DNA of 64,000 nucleotides from Stenopsyche tienmushanensis (taxonomy: Eukaryota; Arthropoda; Insecta; Trichoptera; Stenopsychidae), in the NCBI GenBank assembly GCA_008973525.1, contig WACJ01000219.1:1-64000 (forward strand), in the 5' to 3' direction. Numbering within the stretch: the stretch's first letter is position 1; every line of letters begins with the position of its first letter. Under the pieces are notes generated by a model, which saw nothing but the letters and a program-made list of their open reading frames with translations, made no database searches and was not told the origin of the DNA. A program made the position numbers and the translations under genes. This document shows positions 60,350 to 64,000 of this stretch, piece by piece.

Positions 60350-60785
60350 CGACGACTCGATTTTCGGAAGAGTCGACCGACCGCGTTCGAATATTTTATT
60401 CGATCCCTTTCGATCGTCGAATATTTTTCGGCCGGCGCTCTGAATATTTTTCGTCCGTCGATCTCGTCGGCGAGCGAAAAAAAAAAACGAATCGCAAAAT
60501 TTTCGGGCGTCGCGGTCGAAAATTATGCGCGTCCCTTTCGCGGCCGCCGGGGCGACCGAGAGAGAGAAGGGAAACGAGCGAGAAGGGGCGAGGGACATGG
60601 CCTCGACGGAGCGCGTCCGGGCCGCCGGGGCGGGCGCGCACATGCTCGGTGCGCTCGGCGTGCGGTGCGCGGCGCGCGGCGTGCGGCGTGCGGTGTGCCG
60701 GCGTAAACAAACAGTCGTCGCGCCACGGGCGCGGTGCGCAGTGCGTCGTTCCAGTGGCGCCGCGGGCGCGGCGGCGGGCGCGCGC
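60350..60785. promoter_or_regulatory. Divergent CpG-rich promoter between stck and the Ig receptor
   Basis: The two opposite-facing start codons are 436 bases apart. The interval is dense in CG, including alternating GCGTGCGG-type runs near 60650-60700, with an AT-richer core near 60380-60500 (TTCGAATATTTT motifs on both strands). A shared promoter is likely. Open frames through it are composition artefacts. Confidence 0.5.
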
Positions 60786-63544
60786 ATGGCGCCGCTGCTG
60801 CTGACGCTCGCGCTCGCCCTCGTCCTGCGCGGGCCGCCTTCGTCCTTCGCCGTCCTCGGTGAGTCGCGCCCCCGCCGCGGGGCCGAGCCGCGGCTCCGGA
60901 CGGACTCCGTCGACGCGGAAGACGAAAGGGGAGGGGAGAAATGGAAATACGATAAGTTTCGAGTCGAAGCGGCCCTCTTTGTCTCGAGCGAGCGAGACCG
61001 GGCCCCCGTCGGAGGGGCCGCCGACGCCTCCCGGCCCCCCCGTCCCGCGGCGTAGGGCGGCGGGAGCGCCGCGCGTCGCCCCGCCGCCGCGCCCGGGGGC
61101 CGCGTACGGGGCGCCTTCGCGAAACCGGAAGGCGCGGAACGAACGGGGGCCTCGGCCCCGTGCGTCGCGAGAGCGAAGGGAGAAGTCGGAATCGGCCGTC
61201 GCGATCTAATAAGTTTCCAAACGGAACGGACTGCTTCGGTTTGTCGCCGCAGACCGAACCCCCACCCTTGAAATGTTTGAAATTTGATTTAAATTCGAGT
61301 TTCGAAGCTCGCCCGTCGGAATATTTATGCACATTTTGCAGAAACACGGAAAGAGGAATCTCTCCCGAGTCCGCGACCTCGGGAGAGATCCGCGTCCGCT
61401 CCTCCGCGGACGCGAGTCCGGCCTCCCCGCGGGGCCCCCGCTCGAAGGTCTCGAGTTCGCGCGTGCGATGCGCGGCCGGCGCGCGGGAGGGGAGGGCCGA
61501 CGCCGCGGACGGAGTCCCGTCGCTCTCTCGCGGAGGGCGCTCCGCTTCCGCCCCTCGAGCCGCTCCGGGTCGAGGTCGCGATGCGTTCTTTCCAAGGATC
61601 GAAATGTACGCGCGAAAATGCGAAAGGTCCGAGCCGGTCGGGAGCCCTCCGCCCGGGCCCCTCCGCCCTCGGACTCGCGTCTCCCCGACGCGCGCCCTCG
61701 GCTCGGGACGCTCTCGGCGCCCGACCCCCGATCGACGCGTCTTCGCGTTTCGTCTCGTGAAATGTTCTCATCTTCGATTTCAGCGCGGACGAGAGAGGAC
61801 ACCGAGCTGGTCGCGGTCCGCGGAGCGCCCCTGTGGCTGCCCTGCGGGGCTCCCGACCCTCGAATCGCGGCGTCGGTGGATCCCAAGCCGGTCTCCGTGT
61901 TGGGGATCACCGCAAACTTCAGTCGGGAGTCTTGCGACTACGACGATCATTCGAGGAGGCCCGAAGATGGAAACAGAAAACCCAACCAAAGAAAGAATAG
62001 AAAGAACCCGAGCGCGGGGGGCGAGAGGCCGACCTACGACGGTCCCCGCGAAGACGGGGACCGCCGGAGGTCCGGCTCCGGGGGGAAGTGCGACCGCTCC
62101 GACGGGAGAAGGAGAAAGCCGGACCGCGGAGCATCCGACGGGAGGCTCGAGCGGACGGCGTCCGAACCGGAGGCCGGGAAGAAGGGTCGGAGCGGAAAGA
62201 AGGTCCGCGACTTCGATTCGGAAGCGCCAGTGAAGTACACTTGGTTTCGCGACGACGTCGAGATCCTCGGGAACGATTCGAAGTGGCTCGTGTTGGAAAA
62301 CGGCACTCTGCACTTCAAGAAGTTCGGCGGCAAGAGAGGGCAGCGCCCCGGATTGAGGGACGAGGGCGAGTATCGATGCGTGATAGACAGCGCGAACGGA
62401 GCCACCCTCTCGCCGACGGTCTCGCTGCGGTTCGCATGTGCGTATTGTTTTCCGTGTCGATTCTCATCGACCCGCGCGACTCGTGGTCGTTTTCCAAATT
62501 GAATTAAATTTTTAGCATTGGGAGAGGATTTCGAATCATTTCCTTCGGACCGCGCCGTCAACGAAGGCGACGCTTTTCAACTTCCCTGCTCTATTGAATC
62601 GTATCCCGTCGCCGACGTCACCTGGGAGAGAAACAACGAGAGCTTACCCGATTTGAGCCGGTGCGTATGAATTTTATCGTTTCATCGAGAGAACATTCTT
62701 CGGTCGCTCGGAGAGATATTTATCGCTCTCTACGCACGCGTCGACGTTTCTTGTGTGATTTCATATATTTTTTATTTCTAGATACTACGTTTTCCCATCC
62801 GGCGCGCTCCTCGTGACGAACGCTCTGAAGGAAGATTCCGGAATATACAGGTAGATAGAACACAATTATATTTTTCTAGTGAACATTATCACCGATGGAT
62901 GGTTACGGACTGCTGTATATTTATGTTTGTTATTCGAAAGCGAACGGCGATCCGATCGCGTTAGTTATCATTTTAGAAATAAATTAAAATAATACTTCTT
63001 TCGAGCGGCGAGACGTGTCACGGTCGCGGAATGAATAACTAACGCGATGGATACCCGTTCGGATCGGAATGGCACACATGTAAATGTGACTCGCGTAAAT
63101 CCTAAAAACCCTAATATGTGTACTGATATAAAATAATAGTGAGAATTTGTAAACTTTTGATTCATTTACAGATGTTTGGCGACTAATCAAATTTTAAACA
63201 AATCCAAGTACAGTCCCGGAGGAAATATAATTGTCACTAATTCTGAGTCAATTTCGTATGGTCTCAATTTTGTAAATGTCAACGAATTTGAAGTGCAAGA
63301 TTACAACAATACGCACGTTCCTCGAGTTCAAAAAGTAGAAGCCGTTCACGGCGGAAGAGTATCGTTGGCCTGCGCCGTCAGAGGGCGTCCCAAGCCGAAA
63401 GTCGTTTGGAACTTTCAGTCGGATACGGATGAATTTTCAAAAGAGATTAGTTCAATGGAGGTTTTGAAGATAGCTAATGTTACTGAAAAACAGAGCGGTA
63501 TTTACACTTGCATAGCCACAAATGACAATGAAAATATTCAACAA
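60786..63544 (+). CDS. Ig-domain receptor of the DCC/protogenin class, 5' part (continues past window)
   Basis: Five exons, in phase: 60786-60858 (signal peptide MAPLLLTLALALVL), 61784-62437, 62516-62660, 62782-62850 and 63172-63544. The last donor leaves the frame open, so the gene continues beyond the right edge. Ig1 has its B-strand cysteine in LWLPCGAP and F-strand in DEGEYRCVIDSANGATLSP. Ig2 runs GDAFQLPCSIESYP, VTWERNNESLP, SGALLVTNALKEDSGIYRC. Ig3 runs RVSLACAVRGRPKPKVVWNF and KQSGIYTCIATND. The pattern (GTLHF then DEGEYRC; then SGALLV...SGIYRC) is that of protogenin/IGDCC and DCC N-termini, which act as axon-guidance or progenitor receptors. FN3 repeats and the membrane helix would be downstream. 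Exon 2 has about 100 extra charged residues between the B and C strands of Ig1. Ortholog identity is uncertain. Confidence 0.75.
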
Positions 63545-64000
63545 GTAAGATGAAACAAAATTCTATTTTATGGTTTTTAATAATTTTTACGATAAAAATG
63601 ATATGGTGACATTTTACATGACTTCACATATTCCCACTGTTATGTATGTTTACTGCGGTTTTGTCTCAATTTTCACATATACAATATTATATTTTTAAGG
63701 TGTCATCAAAATATAACGTGAGAAATTGCTTCTTATTTCTATACACTATTTACTCGTACTGATTATTTGTAATTTAATTTGAAGATCTACTTGATTTGTT
63801 GAATTAAATATATAACAGTAATTTTTTGCGGATATGTTTATAATATTAAAGTTAAAATGATAATGATATTCTCCCTTTATCAATCGACTATTGCAATATA
63901 GGACTGATCCTCTTGATGTATCTTCTTTCATTGTTTATGTTTTTGAATTCCCATTAGTAATACAAATAAATGCTGTAAAGTCAGTTTATTTGCATTTTAA

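Noticed and set aside
60525..61347. Long open frames on both strands in the stck promoter and first Ig intron
   Set aside because: Low-complexity arginine, proline and alanine translations typical of CpG-rich non-coding DNA; no domain or splice support.
61327..62502. Plus-strand frame extending from 61327 through Ig exon 2
   Set aside because: Only 61784 onward carries Ig sequence, and a clear CAG acceptor sits at 61781-61783 in phase with the signal-peptide exon. The earlier part is CG-rich intron.

Overview
This 64-kb window is nuclear DNA of an insect. It has GT/AG introns of tens of bases to about 2 kb, metazoan gene families in their arthropod forms (two Lsd-type perilipins, a Cad87A-like cadherin, a PINCH/steamer duck start reading MRVGN...MPGAAEMSLG), a tRNA-derived SINE, and mariner, piggyBac, hAT, Helitron and LINE relics. 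I cannot assign the order. Base composition is mosaic: promoters and some whole genes (Cad87A 5' exons, both perilipins, POLD3-like, stck, Ig-receptor 5' exons) are GC- and CpG-rich, while the other introns and intergenic DNA are strongly AT-rich.

Layout. 1-8 kb: a transposon graveyard (long inverted-repeat element, decayed GTF2IRD2-like hAT transposase, a foldback family with a DDE_3 transposase relic, Helitron helicase fragment, piggyBac fragment). 8.1-23.9 kb, minus: a complete Cad87A-like cadherin, 36 exons reconstructed, about 1,872 aa, with one apparent 1-base frameshift and one out-of-frame 23-nt microexon. Its introns carry a SINE, a hAT MITE with perfect 8-bp TSD, a hairpin MITE, a LINE tail and a mariner relic. 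24.9-28.9 kb: hAT-like element, LINE relic, another foldback copy and one unexplained exon-like ORF. 29.1-30.1 kb and 38.1-39.6 kb, both minus: Lsd-2-type and Lsd-1-type perilipins, separated by a solo-LTR-like sequence and a nest of DNA transposons including a piggyBac with intact TTAA ends. 41.4-42.3 kb, plus: a POLD3-like protein lacking the usual N-terminal domain. 43.5-50.5 kb, minus: TAF5L/wda, 12 exons, 666 aa. 52.3-55.9 kb, minus: ATP6AP2, 8 exons, 340 aa. 58.9-60.3 kb, minus: PINCH (stck), 7 exons, five LIM domains. 60.8 kb to the right edge, plus: the 5' part of an Ig receptor of the DCC/protogenin class, sharing a divergent CpG-rich promoter with stck.

The genes do not form one pathway. 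There is a tandem pair of lipid-droplet perilipins, three adhesion or receptor-type genes (cadherin, PINCH, Ig receptor), and housekeeping genes for SAGA-dependent transcription (TAF5L), replication (POLD3-like) and V-ATPase assembly (ATP6AP2). I see no CRISPR, operon or obviously novel multi-gene system. The most interesting signals are the coding indels in the cadherin, the truncated POLD3, the roughly 100-residue insertion in the first Ig domain, and the transposon family relationships. All exon coordinates were read by eye from splice sites and reading phase.
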